Below are positions 21,157-31,944 of a stretch of DNA of 64,000 nt, one piece after another; position 1 is the stretch's first letter, and each line of letters begins with the position of its first letter. A model generated the notes under the pieces. The model was not told where the DNA came from. It did not search any database and worked only from the letters and a program-made list of their open reading frames with translations. The stretch comes from Phytophthora sp. 'mugwort' (taxonomy: Eukaryota; Oomycota; Peronosporomycetes; Peronosporales; Peronosporaceae): the NCBI GenBank assembly GCA_033558025.1, contig JAUCEF010000005.1, positions 1,674,001 through 1,738,000 on the forward strand. The letters are read 5' to 3'. The position numbers and the translations under genes were made by a program.

Positions 21157-22300
21157 TTGTTTCATCATTGCAGACAATGCGGTCGGATCGCGGGCATCGA
21201 GTACAGGGCTCACTATGGAAAACAGGAGTTGACATTTTCATTTGGCACGGCGGAGGGGCACCGACCGATGAGAAGGCGTGAGATGGTTGTTGCTTTACAC
21301 TGCATGCTGTACTTTAAAGGTCCCCTCTGCACGAAATGGAGAGGGCGGTGTCTGGACATGGATTTATCTCCACTGAGGGGGGCGCTGAGCACTCACTACG
21401 TGGAGATGGAAACAGCCAGACACGGGGTTTTCTGCGGAGAATGGTTACCTTCACTGGTGCTAGCTACGGCGAGAGTATACGCGGAGAATGGTACGGAGGT
21501 TAATCCCAACATCGGACTCAGGTGCATCTGCAAACCCGGCTTACAATTGAAGGGCATCGTCCACTGGGGGTGGACGTGTGCAGGGAACCTGGTTGTTACT
21601 GCACTAGGTAAACAGGTGATCACTGGAATGCGGAGCCAAATCGGCTACCTCATGCTACTATTGGTCCTGAATTTCCCTCAACTATTGCGACCTGGGGACC
21701 ACAGCGGGGCAGTGAGGTACACAGCAAAGCCACCAGCGAGACCCGGATTAAGGCAAATTCTCATGGTGGATAGGAGGCTCATATCAGCAGGGGGACTGCA
21801 GCACAGACAGAGCGTACAAATCAAGACTCACCGGGAACTAATAGAGGGGCTACAGCAGAACCAGGACCCTGGGACAATAATTCAAGATGTTCACCCGCAT
21901 CCTCGACTGGCCAGGATGGTCTACTTATGGGGGGAAAACGTCGCTGGAACACGTCGAGAAAAGACTACAAGGATTTACTGAGCGGAAGCGCAAGGGGGCG
22001 GGGGGGGGGGGAGCGAGGTAAAGCTAAATGTACAGACGCGAGGAATAAGTGGATGTCTATAAGCGAGAGGGCTGCGAGAGGTGTAGACCAACTCGCCTGG
22101 TCACGAATACGGAGGGTAGTGGGACTCAATCCATGGGGCGAGCAACTGCTTTACCGGCTGAAGTATCACGCATTGTCGGTCTACGACCCGGTCTCTGCGG
22201 GCTGTCGTGCCCACACGAGGGATGCGCACGAGTTAATCGTGCTGACCTACATCATGTTTCTGGGGATGCCCAGCGGCTGCAACCCCCCCCCCCCCCCTGC
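21157..22300 (+). pseudogene. LINE C-terminal region remnant
   Basis: An open frame at 21157-21981 has no stop but few recognisable motifs. Near 22190-22250 the + strand reads SCPHEGCARVNRADLHHV, matching the Cys-Cys-His type finger often found at the C-terminus of LINE ORF2. A G12 run at 22000-22011 and a C15 run at 22283-22297 interrupt it. Confidence 0.5.
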
Positions 22301-23105
22301 GGGAGATTATGTTCTCTCGATGGCGCTCTGCTGGTACGGATGGAGAACTACGAAACCGCCATTTTGTCTTTACAATTGCCGTCATTCCGGCAGGTATGGC
22401 TAGAGAAACGGGGGAGGTTATTGCGGGATGCTCAGACGAGGTAAGCACGATAAGCGATACAGTAGAGCGGGTAACGGAATACTTCTGGAGTCTGGGTGCG
22501 GCTTTGTACGCACATGCCGTGTGGCGGTAGAGGGTTGCATATTTCGACGTGCATAATGATACATCTCAAGAGTACCACGTGGCGATACTGATGATGATTA
22601 CGGCATGGATACGCGGACATATCTAGAAAAAGGATGGCAACGGTGGACATCAAGCTCCAGGTCAAGCTCGGCAGGATAATTTCCGCGGTACTGGGTGAAA
22701 AGTGGTCGGTAGTCGTCCTGAACACGCCGAGACAAGACAATTGCTATGTGGTATTTTACGCCGGCAACTCGAACAGCATCAGCCGCAGATGATGCAGCGG
22801 GTTTATGATCAACGAGGACATACAAAGTAATATATCGGTGATAATCCCGTCTTAACGAGATAGTACGCGACAAGACGCCCACCTAAGCAAATGGCATGAG
22901 AGATGCCTACTGGAAAGGGAGGTGGTCTGCAAATACGATAGCGGTCGCAAGCTGGGCGACCCAGCACAAGGGACACAAACCGGACTGCGCATGAACTGAG
23001 AAGACTGGCGGAGTCCACAGAACAATCAATGGAATGGATAGAGGAGTACGGAGTAGGGAAGACGACACGGTGGGCGGCATCACGGTGTAAGCAGAACTTG
23101 GTGCC
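22301..23105. other. Unassigned sequence between LINE and Copia LTR
   Basis: Short + strand readable pieces such as VKLGRIISAVLGEKWSVVVLNTP near 22655 suggest a continuing LINE 3' part, but no domain is recognisable. The sequence ends abruptly at the Copia LTR (23106) and is unrelated to the tRNA array on the other side of that element. Confidence 0.3.
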
Positions 23106-23514
23106 AAAAGGTAGGCGAGGAAGAGCGTGCGGGGCGAGTCCATGAAGAAGGCTTCTTGGCGAGGTTGCAAAACCAAAAGTGAGTGGGACTGATGTCGTTA
23201 TTGTTCTCTACCTTCCTAGCTCATTTCTTCTACTGTCTTTGCTGCCCTGAGTTTTCTACTCCCACCAGGTATCCCATATCTATAGTGGGAAGATGCAAAA
23301 GTTGTGGTCAAATCGGGACTCGAATCGGCTATCGGAACTCGAACCGGCTACCTGCCGGCTCGTTAGAGAGACTAAACCAGTTGAGCTATAGAAAGCATTT
23401 GGTCTAGTAATCATGAATGCGTATCCATACCAAAACACCATAACTCACGCAAGCTCACACATGCACAACATATGCAAACTGGCACTTCAATACACGCAAC
23501 ATCACCTGCCAACA
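23106..23514 (-). repeat. Copia 3' LTR (left copy)
   Basis: This 409-bp LTR is the near-identical partner of 27493-27901, starting AAAAGGTAGGCG and ending CCTGCCAACA on the + strand. It carries a tRNA-like relic at about 23322-23395. Confidence 0.88.
23322..23395 (-). ncRNA. tRNA-derived relic in the Copia 3' LTR
   Basis: The - strand has an A box TAGCTCAACTGG (23377-23388) and, at normal tRNA spacing, a B box GGTTCGAGTTCC (23334-23345). A second B-box-like copy, GATTCGAGTCCC, lies at 23315-23326. The acceptor stem does not pair, so this is a relic with a possible Pol III promoter and not a tRNA gene. Confidence 0.55.
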
Positions 23515-23544
23515 CTCTACCTTGATGTGCGTGCTGCTGCTTCC

Positions 23545-26500
23545 TCATTCTTCCTTGCAGAGTTCTACGACGAACTTGCGATGCTTGTCACGCGCTAGCG
23601 CCTTTGTAATGTCATCAGCAACCATCTCATCGGTTGGCTTGTACGCCAAAGTGATTACCGCGCACTCAATCTTCTGACGCAGAAAGTGGAACTTGATGTC
23701 GATGTGCTTCGTGCGTGTGTGATACACTGGGTTCTTAGCCAGTGCGATGCACCCTTGATTATCTTAATATGTTTTCGTAGCACCTTGGTCCTTGTAACCC
23801 ATGTCCTCGGGCAGTAGTCGCAGCCACACAGCTTTTTGAGTCGCACTGAAGAGACTCATGTACTCTGTTTCAGTACTTGATGTAGCCACAGTGAGTTGGC
23901 GCTTGGACTTCCACGATATCGCGCTGCCGTTCAGAAAAACACGTAGCCAGTAGTCGAGCGTCGCGTGTCAAGGTCGCCAGCCCAGTTTGCGTCCGCAAAA
24001 CACACAAGCTCTCCCATGTCCGAATCATTAAACACAACTCCGAGCTCTTGGGTCGTCGTCAGTTCCTTCAAAATGCGCTTCGCTGCCACCCAGTGGCTTT
24101 TATTGTGGCGCTCGCAAAACTTGGCCACTTCACCCACTGCGTGTGAAATATCTGGACGTGTGCAAGTTGCCACGTACATCAGTGCACCCACTAGTTCGCG
24201 ATACGGATCCTTTGACATGCACACATCCTCGTGCGATACCTTGACCAGTCTTGAGTTACTGGCAGCCGGCGTATGCGTAGCCTTGCATTTTTCCACACCA
24301 ACTTCTCTGAAAGTCGCTTAATGTACGCGCGCTGGTTCATCATGATGATTTTATTTTCATGTCTGCGGTGGATCTCGATGCCGAGGAAATACTTGAGCTC
24401 TCCGAGTTCCTTGATGCTAAACTCGGACTTCAGCGCTTGCTTGACCTTCTCGATGTCGTGTTTCGTTATGCCAAAGACCGTCAAATCGTCCACGTAGATA
24501 ACCACGATTGTGTACTTGATGCTTGACTTTCGCACATACACACACGGGTCTGCATCAGAGCGCTTGAAACCTTGACCTTCCAGGTGGCAATTTAGCTTGT
24601 TGTTCCATTGACGTGCCGCTTGTTTTCGTGCCGTAAAGCGCTTTCAAGCCAACATTTCTGGGTGGGGTTGGGATCGGTCTTCGAAACCGTCCGGCTGGTC
24701 TATATAGATCTCCTCTCCGACATCGCCATACAGGAAAGCCGTATCCACGTCCACATTTTTAGCCTCTAGATCTTCTTCCGTTGCAACCGCCAATGACGCG
24801 TTTATCGACTCTTTCCGAGCAATTGGGGCAAACGTCTCGGTGTAATCGATACCTGGACGCTGCGTGAATCCTTCAGCCACAAGCCGAGCCTTGAACTTCA
24901 CAATGTTTCCTCTTGGATCGCGCTTGATCCGAAATACCCACTTGCACCCCACAGCCTTCTTCCGGAGTGCATATCCACCAACTTCCAGGTGCGGTGGGTT
25001 TCTAGCGACTTCATTTCCGCTTCCATCGCACGCAACCACTCGTTCTTGTACCTGCTTCGCATAACTTGGTCGTACGTCACAGCACGCTTGCCGTCGTCTT
25101 CTTCGGCGCTAAAACAGTGGAGGGACTCGAACTCACCCTCAAAGTCGTCTAAGTTGAACTCCCCACGCCGAGTGCTGGGATATTCGTCTTCGTACCGTAC
25201 CACACCGCGCCTCTTGCGTACCGGACGCACCATCCACTCTTCGTTACCATCTCTCCCCGGTGTACTTGAAGCTCGGGTTGGTACATAGTGGGTTGGGCCG
25301 TCGTGATCACTTTGTGTGGGTCCTTCGTATGGTCCAGTCGGTGGGGTGTGGGCTCGAAGTCTGTACCTGGTTCCTCAGCTACTTCTTTAGCATTCGCATC
25401 TTTCAGGATGTCAATCACACCTTCACCGTGGACGCTCGTCTTTTTGATCCCAGCGTGCTCCACAAATGTGACACTTCTTGAAATCATGATAGAGCCGTCG
25501 TTTGCATTCAGGAGTCGGTATGCCTTGTGCTGCTTCGCGTATACCAGGAAGTAGCACTTCACACCGGAGTCATCCAACTTCTTCGCTTCTCCTTCGTCAC
25601 GTGGGCGTAGCATTCTGAACCAAACACTCGCATGTGGTCCAAATGCGGTTTACGCCTGAGCACGATTTCGAACGGACTAAAAAAAGTGCGGGTTGGACGT
25701 TGTCGGTAGCACGTTGCGGATATCGGTTGCAGTCTTAATGACTTCACACCAGAACGCCTTCCCCAATCCACTTTCCTTGAGCATACACCGTGTCATTTCA
25801 CTAGCGACCGGTTCATCCGTTCAGCCATTCCGTTTGCTGGGGGGTTGTATGGCACCGTGAACTCTGCTTGATCGACTTCTCGTCACAAAGCGCCTCCATT
25901 GGTGCGTTACGGTACTCCTCGCCGTTGTCACTCCGAATCACCTTGATTTTCAACCTGGCGGTCTTCATATCCTTGCAAAACTTCATGAACGCGTCTGGTA
26001 CTTCACTCTTCTTGCGCAGCGGGTAGATAGTGACATAGCGGCTTTTCATCAGGATAAATGTCACAATATACTTGACGCCAGACGTTGACTCAGGAGTGAT
26101 GGGTCCAAGACATTGAAACACACCATGCTGTCTGTGTGTCTGCTCTCCCTGGCTTCCAGCTCGTCCTTGCTGGAATTGAACGTCTTTCGAACTTGCTTTG
26201 CGGTTGCGCACACTCCGCAAACTGTCCCGAGTTCAGCCTGCGTCGCACTCAGCCGCCCATCCTTGACCATTGTGTTCAGTGTACTGAACGAGACATGTCC
26301 GACTCGCCGACGCCAGAGTTCGATGTCGTCTTCAGCCGCATGGCACTCCTCGCTCGCTTCCGTGCTCAGGTGCATTAGCTTTCCAAACTTTCGCCCGGTA
26401 GCCACCACTTGATTATCGCGTTTCACAACACACTTCTTGCTGTCCATAGTCACAGTCATTCCGCGTACTGTCGCAGAGTCAGCGAGAACAGGTTCTTGCT

Positions 26501-26870
26501 CAAATCCTGAACATGAAGCGCATTTTCCAGCCTAGCGTTGGTCACGAGCGACCAGTCCACACTTGCAGAGTCACCGTTCTAAAGCCGATAAGCTTCAACT
26601 CCGCGCTGCCCTTGGCACTCAAAACGCTGAGAGCGTTCTGCATCGCTGTGCATTCACTGAATTCATCACGCGACTTGCACATATGTGCTGGAGCTCCACT
26701 GTCCATGACCCAGTTCTCACTTGCAAATTGCTCAGTCGCGTTAAACGCGACGTTAGACTGGTCTTGAACGGGTCAGCGCGAGTTCGAGTCCGACGGACAC
26801 ACTCTTGCGAAGTGACCCTTTTGGCCGCAATTGAAGCAAGCACCAGTCGTCCCTTTCTTACGCCCGCCAC
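23545..26870 (-). pseudogene. Copia pol remnant (PR-IN-RT-RNase H)
   Basis: A CCHC knuckle, CFNCGQKGHFARVC, is at about 26795-26848. The protease site ENWVMDSGAPAHMC is near 26675-26715. The integrase zinc region (26200-26340) reads WRRRVGHVS with the first His replaced by Arg, then CGVCATAKQVRKTF. The catalytic core has VIRSDNGEEY at about 25925-25955, and the third catalytic part is lost at a frameshift (TPQQTEWLNG). RT shows [15 protein letters not shown] and [20 protein letters not shown] (24830-24950) and the catalytic VVIYVDDLTVFG near 24480-24515. RNase H shows RPDISHAVG and FADANWAGDLDTRRSTTGY (23935-24160) and TKHIDIKFHFLRQKI near 23670-23715. Five or more frame changes separate these blocks. 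Confidence 0.85.
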
Positions 26871-26879
26871 GCTGGTCCT

Positions 26880-27487
26880 TCATCTTGTATTGTGCTTCCC
26901 GTTGCTCTCACCAGCAAGCCGTGCGGTCGCTTGCTCAATGTGTGTCGAGTCTTTCTGATGCACTTCTTCTGCGATCAACTTGCTCACGAGGTCCGCCAAG
27001 CTGAACGTTGTCATCACCATGCAAAACGCTTGCACCAAGCTCTCGTAGCTTGCAGGTAGACTCCGCAGCATCGTCGCGCAGATGCCTTCCTCACTTGGCC
27101 CGCAGTTTGCGTTCCTCATCTTCAGCACCAGCGTCTCCAACTCCATCACGTGATCCTTGATGTAGGAGGCGGTGTATTGAACGACGCGAACTTTTCCTTG
27201 AGCCACAACCGATTCGCCATGTCTTGCGTATGCTGAAAGTTCTCCAGCCTTCCCCACGCGTCTCTCGCAGTCGCCGTGCCGATGACGTGCATCAGTTGCG
27301 AGTCCTTCAGGTTCAACACGATCGCCGCGTGCGCTTGCTGCTCCTTAACCGCAATTACGTTGCCATCGCCGGTGACCGCACTCCACAACCCTTTGGACAT
27401 CAGATACATCTTCATCTGGTAGCTCCACAGCGCGTAGTTGGACCCGTCGAAGGCCTCAACCTTGAACTTGGAGTCGTCTGAGCTCAT
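26880..27487 (-). pseudogene. Copia gag remnant
   Basis: It starts at the ATG 27487 (MSSDDSKFKVEAFDGSNYAL) with the UBN2-type gag pattern WSYQMKMYLMSKGLW. A frameshift near 27150-27250 shifts the rest into the frame containing LETLVLKMRNANC, MLRSLPASYESLVQAF and a stop at 26880. The copy is broken. Confidence 0.75.
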
Positions 27488-27491
27488 AACC
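27478..27491 (-). promoter_or_regulatory. Copia primer binding site, half-tRNA initiator-Met type
   Basis: One base inside the 5' LTR the - strand reads GGTTATGAGCTCAG. It is complementary to CTGAGCTCATAACC, which has the layout of an initiator tRNA-Met anticodon arm with CAT in the loop. Drosophila copia is known to prime from an internally cleaved initiator tRNA in this way. The ATG within the site is the gag start codon. Confidence 0.6.
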
Positions 27492-27492
27492 T

Positions 27493-27901
27493 AAAAGATA
27501 GGCGAGGAAGAGCGTGCGTGGCGAGTCCATGAAGAAGGCTTCTTGGCGAGGTTGCAAAACCAAACGTGGGTGGGATTGATGTCGTTATTGTTCTCTACCT
27601 TCCTAGCTCATTTCTTCTACTGTCTTTGCTACACTGAGTTTTCTACTCCCACCAGGTATCCCATATCTATAGTGGGAAGATGCAAAAGTTGTGGTCAAAT
27701 CGGGACTCGAATCGGCTATCGGAACTCGAACCGGCTACCTGCCGGCTCGTTAGAGAGACTAAACCAGTTGAGCTATAGAAAGCATTTGGTCTAGTAATCA
27801 TGAATGCGTATCCATACCAAAATACCATAACTCACGCAAACCCGCTTATGCACAACATATGCAAACTGGCACTTCAATACACGCAACATCACCTGCCAAC
27901 A
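27493..27901 (-). repeat. Copia 5' LTR (right copy)
   Basis: This 409-bp LTR starts AAAAGATAGGCG and ends CCTGCCAACA on the + strand, where it abuts the first tRNA array unit. A few substitutions separate it from the left copy. Confidence 0.88.
27709..27782 (-). ncRNA. tRNA-derived relic in the Copia 5' LTR
   Basis: Same relic as in the left LTR, at the same offset (A box 27764-27775), showing that it is a fixed part of this LTR family and not a chance insertion in one copy. Confidence 0.55.
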
Positions 27902-28071
27902 CAAACCACCCGTTCGGCATTGAGCCGTCGAGGCACACCCAGTCGAGTCCGTTTAAAGGTGTGTCGCGACTTTGGATTGGCTGGTATGCGTCGCCGAACC
28001 ACAGTATGCCCCGCATCAGGCTGAAGAAGACGCAAAAGCCGGCGCGCTCGAGGAATGAGAAGAGAGCAAAA

Positions 28072-28144
28072 TGGTCATACAGGGGCTCGAACCCTGGACC
28101 GCAGCGTTATTAGCACTGTGCTCTACCGACTGAGCTATACGACC
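28072..28144 (-). tRNA. tRNA-Ile(AAT), array copy 1
   Basis: A 73-nt cloverleaf with no intron: acceptor GGTCGTA/TATGACC with one G-T pair, D arm GCTC-AGTCGGTA-GAGC, anticodon arm CAGTG-CTAATAA-CGCTG, variable loop CGGTC, T arm CAGGG-TTCGAGC-CCCTG, discriminator A73. Anticodon AAT (first base expected to be inosine) reads isoleucine codons. Internal promoter boxes are TAGCTCAGTCGG (A) and GGTTCGAGCCC (B). TTTT follows A73 directly as Pol III terminator. The flank is aac, with the AAGCAAAAAT linker type and the rare CCCAAGC variant. This is the copy next to the Copia element. Confidence 0.96.
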
Positions 28145-28611
28145 GGCAAGAACATACCACACACAACCAAAGCAAAAATCCACACAAAACCCAAGCAATG
28201 CACACACGCTGGCTCCACCACGCGCTTCTCCCCATTATTGCGCTGCTCTACAGCCTCCACTTCATCCTGCCATCCGCTTTCTTCTCCATCCAAACTTACA
28301 TCCGCTCAAACATATCGCCTTATACGATGCCTTTCGCAGTCCACAGCGATCGATTCGCGCGTCGACAAGCCCCGCCAGATCCACTGCCACCTAGCGCAAG
28401 CGTCAGTGACTGTCTACACAACCGTAAACAAAAGCGAGGCTCAAACCACCCGTTCGGCATTGAGCCGTCGAGGCACACCCAGTCGAGTCCGTTTGAAGGT
28501 GTGTCGCGACTTTGGATTGGCTGGTATGCGTCGCCGAACCACAGTATGCCCCGCATCAGGCTGAAGAAGACGCAAAAGCCGGCGCGCTCGAGGAATGAGA
28601 AGAGAGCAAAA

Positions 28612-28684
28612 TGGTCATACAGGGGCTCGAACCCTGGACCGCAGCGTTATTAGCGCTGTGCTCTACCGACTGAGCTATACGACC
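28612..28684 (-). tRNA. tRNA-Ile(AAT), array copy 2 (C-G stem variant)
   Basis: Differs from copy 1 by one base in the anticodon stem (CAGCG instead of CAGTG), turning a T-G wobble into a C-G pair. Flank aac, linker AACAAC, 3' side CCGGCG; next copy 544 bp on. Confidence 0.96.
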
Positions 28685-29155
28685 GGCAAGAACATACCAC
28701 ACACAACCAAAACAACAATTCACACAAAACCGAAGCAATGCACACACGCTGGCTCCACCACGCGCTTCTCCCCATTATTGCGCTGCTCTACAGCCTCCAC
28801 TTCATCCTGCCATCCGCTTTCTTCTTCCTCCATCCAAACTTACATCCGCTCAAACATATCGCCTTATACGATGCCTTTCGCAGTCCACAGCGATCGATTC
28901 GCGCGTCGACAAGCCCCGCCAGATCCACTGCCACCTAGCGCAAGCGTCAGTGACCGTCTACACAACCGTAAACAAAAGCGAGGCTCAAACCACCCGTTCG
29001 GCATTGAGCCGTCGAGGCACACCCAGTCGAGTCCGTTTGAAGGTGTGTCGCGACTTTGGATTGGCTGGTATGCGTCGCCGAACCACAGTATGCCCCGCAT
29101 CAGGCTGAAGAAGACGCAAAAGCCTGCGCGCTCGAGGAATGAGAAGAGAGCAAAA

Positions 29156-29228
29156 TGGTCATACAGGGGCTCGAACCCTGGACCGCAGCGTTATTAGCAC
29201 TGTGCTCTACCGACTGAGCTATACGACC
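29156..29228 (-). tRNA. tRNA-Ile(AAT), array copy 3
   Basis: Standard tRNA sequence. Flank aac, linker AACAAC, 3' side CCTGCG; next copy 544 bp on. Confidence 0.96.
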
Positions 29229-29699
29229 GGCAAGAACATACCACACACAACCAAAACAACAATTCACACAAAACCGAAGCAATGCACACACGCTGGCTCC
29301 ACCACGCGCTTCTCCCCATTATTGCGCTGCTCTACAGCCTCCACTTCATCCTGCCATCCGCTTTCTTCTTCCTCCATCCAAACTTACATCCGCTCAAACA
29401 TATCGCCTTATACGATGCCTTTCGCAGTCCACAGCGATCGATTCGCGCGTCGACAAGCCCCGCCAGATCCACTGCCACCTAGCGCAAGCGTCAGTGACCG
29501 TCTACACAACCGTAAACAAAAGCGAGGCTCAAACCACCCGTTCGGCATTGAGCCGTCGAGGCACACCCAGTCGAGTCCGTTTGAAGGTGTGTCGCGACTT
29601 TGGATTGGCTGGTATGCGTCGCCGAACCACAGTATGCCCCGCATCAGGCTGAAGAAGACGCAAAAGCCGGCGCGCTCGAGGAATGAGAAGAGAGCAAAA

Positions 29700-29772
29700 T
29701 GGTCATACAGGGGCTCGAACCCTGGACCGCAGCGTTATTAGCGCTGTGCTCTACCGACTGAGCTATACGACC
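29700..29772 (-). tRNA. tRNA-Ile(AAT), array copy 4 (C-G stem variant)
   Basis: Carries the same CAGCG anticodon stem as copy 2, the only other copy to do so. Flank aac, linker AACAAC, 3' side CCGGCG; 540-bp unit. Confidence 0.96.
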
Positions 29773-30239
29773 GGCAAGAACATACCACACACAACCAAAA
29801 CAACAATTCACACAAAACCGAAGCAATGCACACACGCTGGCTCCACCACGCGCTTCTCCCCATTATTGCGCTGCTCTACAGCCTCCACTTCATCCTGCCA
29901 TCCGCTTTCTTCTCCATCCAAACTTACATCCGCTCAAACATATCGCCTTATACGATGCCTTTCGCAGTCCACAGCGATCGATTCGCGCGTCGACAAGCCC
30001 CGCCAGATCCACTGCCACCTAGCGCAAGCGTCAGTGACCGTCTACACAACCGTAAACAAAAGCGAGGCTCAAACCACCCGTTCGGCATTGAGCCGTCGAG
30101 GCACACCCAGTCGAGTCCGTTTGAAGGTGTGTCGCGACTTTGGATTGGCTGGTATGCGTCGCCGAACCACAGTATGCCCCGCATCAGGCTGAAGAAGACG
30201 CAAAAGCCTGCGCGCTCGAGGAATGAGAAGAGAGCAAAA

Positions 30240-30312
30240 TGGTCATACAGGGGCTCGAACCCTGGACCGCAGCGTTATTAGCACTGTGCTCTACCGACTG
30301 AGCTATACGACC
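30240..30312 (-). tRNA. tRNA-Ile(AAT), array copy 5
   Basis: Standard tRNA. Flank aac, linker AACAAC, CCTGCG; 544-bp unit. Confidence 0.96.
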
Positions 30313-30783
30313 GGCAAGAACATACCACACACAACCAAAACAACAATTCACACAAAACCGAAGCAATGCACACACGCTGGCTCCACCACGCGCTTCTCCC
30401 CATTATTGCGCTGCTCTACAGCCTCCACTTCATCCTGCCATCCGCTTTCTTCTTCCTCCATCCAAACTTACATCCGCTCAAACATATCGCCTTATACGAT
30501 GCCTTTCGCAGTCCACAGCGATCGATTCGCGCGTCGACAAGCCCCGCCAGATCCACTGCCACCTAGCGCAAGCGTCAGTGACCGTCTACACAACCGTAAA
30601 CAAAAGCGAGGCTCAAACCACCCGTTCGGCATTGAGCCGTCGAGGCACACCCAGTCGAGTCCGTTTGAAGGTGTGTCGCGACTTTGGATTGGCTGGTATG
30701 CGTCGCCGAACCACAGTATGCCCCGCATCAGGCTGAAGAAGACGCAAAAGCCTGCGCGCTCGAGGAATGAGAAGAGAGCAAAA

Positions 30784-30856
30784 TGGTCATACAGGGGCTC
30801 GAACCCTGGACCGCAGCGTTATTAGCACTGTGCTCTACCGACTGAGCTATACGACC
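30784..30856 (-). tRNA. tRNA-Ile(AAT), array copy 6
   Basis: Standard tRNA. Flank aac, linker AACAAC, CCTGCG; 544-bp unit. Confidence 0.96.
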
Positions 30857-31327
30857 GGCAAGAACATACCACACACAACCAAAACAACAATTCACACAAA
30901 ACCGAAGCAATGCACACACGCTGGCTCCACCACGCGCTTCTCCCCATTATTGCGCTGCTCTACAGCCTCCACTTCATCCTGCCATCCGCTTTCTTCTTCC
31001 TCCATCCAAACTTACATCCGCTCAAACATATCGCCTTATACGATGCCTTTCGCAGTCCACAGCGATCGATTCGCGCGTCGACAAGCCCCGCCAGATCCAC
31101 TGCCACCTAGCGCAAGCGTCAGTGACCGTCTACACAACCGTAAACAAAAGCGAGGCTCAAACCACCCGTTCGGCATTGAGCCGTCGAGGCACACCCAGTC
31201 GAGTCCGTTTGAAGGTGTGTCGCGACTTTGGATTGGCTGGTATGCGTCGCCGAACCACAGTATGCCCCGCATCAGGCTGAAGAAGACGCAAAAGCCTGCG
31301 CGCTCGAGGAATGAGAAGAGAGCAAAA

Positions 31328-31400
31328 TGGTCATACAGGGGCTCGAACCCTGGACCGCAGCGTTATTAGCACTGTGCTCTACCGACTGAGCTATACGACC
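31328..31400 (-). tRNA. tRNA-Ile(AAT), array copy 7
   Basis: Standard tRNA. Flank agc, linker AACAAC with CATAACC variant, CCTGCG; 544-bp unit. Confidence 0.96.
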
Positions 31401-31871
31401 GGCAAGAGCATACCACACACAACCAAAACAACAATTCACACATAACCGAAGCAATGCACACACGCTGGCTCCACCACGCGCTTCTCCCCATTATTGCGCT
31501 GCTCTACAGCCTCCACTTCATCCTGCCATCCGCTTTCTTCTTCCTCCATCCAAACTTACATCCGCTCAAACATATCGCCTTATACGATGCCTTTCGCAGT
31601 CCACAGCGATCGATTCGCGCGTCGACAAGCCCCGCCAGATCCACTGCCACCTAGCGCAAGCGTCAGTGACCGTCTACACAACCGTAAACAAAAGCGAGGC
31701 TCAAACCACCCGTTCGGCATTGAGCCGTCGAGGCACACCCAGTCGAGTCCGTTTGAAGGTGTGTCGCGACTTTGGATTGGCTGGTATGCGTCGCCGAACC
31801 ACAGTATGCCCCGCATCAGGCTGAAGAAGACGCAAAAGCCTGCGCGCTCGAGGAATGAGAAGAGAGCAAAA

Positions 31872-31944
31872 TGGTCATACAGGGGCTCGAACCCTGGACC
31901 GCAGCGTTATTAGCACTGTGCTCTACCGACTGAGCTATACGACC
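31872..31944 (-). tRNA. tRNA-Ile(AAT), array copy 8
   Basis: Standard tRNA. Flank aac, linker AACAAC, CCTGCG; 544-bp unit. Confidence 0.96.

Larger units (their letters stand above)
18700..22300 (+). mobile_element. Decayed LINE (non-LTR retrotransposon)
   Basis: The + strand holds, in the order typical of L1-like ORF2, an endonuclease tail, a linker rich in basic residues, a reverse transcriptase and a C-terminal Cys/His region. All are broken by frameshifts and stops. No poly(A) tail or target duplication could be assigned; the 3' limit is uncertain and may reach 23105. The 3' LTR-free structure and motif order distinguish it from the two LTR elements nearby. Confidence 0.75.
23106..27901 (-). 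mobile_element. Ty1/Copia LTR retrotransposon, inactive
   Basis: LTRs of 409 bp lie at 23106-23514 and 27493-27901. Reading right to left, the order is gag, zinc knuckle, protease, integrase, reverse transcriptase, RNase H, which is the Copia order. Multiple frameshifts make it inactive. The - strand LTR begins TGTTGGCAGG. No target duplication is visible: the right flank is CAAAC from a tRNA array unit, the left flank GTGCC from unrelated DNA. The element therefore forms the left edge of the array. Confidence 0.9.

Noticed and set aside
28016..28207. 63-codon - strand frames (MCALL...) in every unit
   Set aside because: They run across the tRNA on the sense strand and vary exactly at the neutral linker positions.
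28055..28564. 169-codon + strand frame (MRREQNGHTGARTLDRS...), repeated in many units
   Set aside because: It is antisense to the tRNA and changes frame between 540- and 544-bp units. The repeat explains it.
28198..28653. 151-codon + strand frame (MHTRWLHHALLPII...) that looks like a secreted protein with a signal peptide
   Set aside because: Same reason: 544-bp units cut it to 66 codons, and it runs into the next antisense tRNA. The hydrophobic start is a by-product of pyrimidine-rich spacer.
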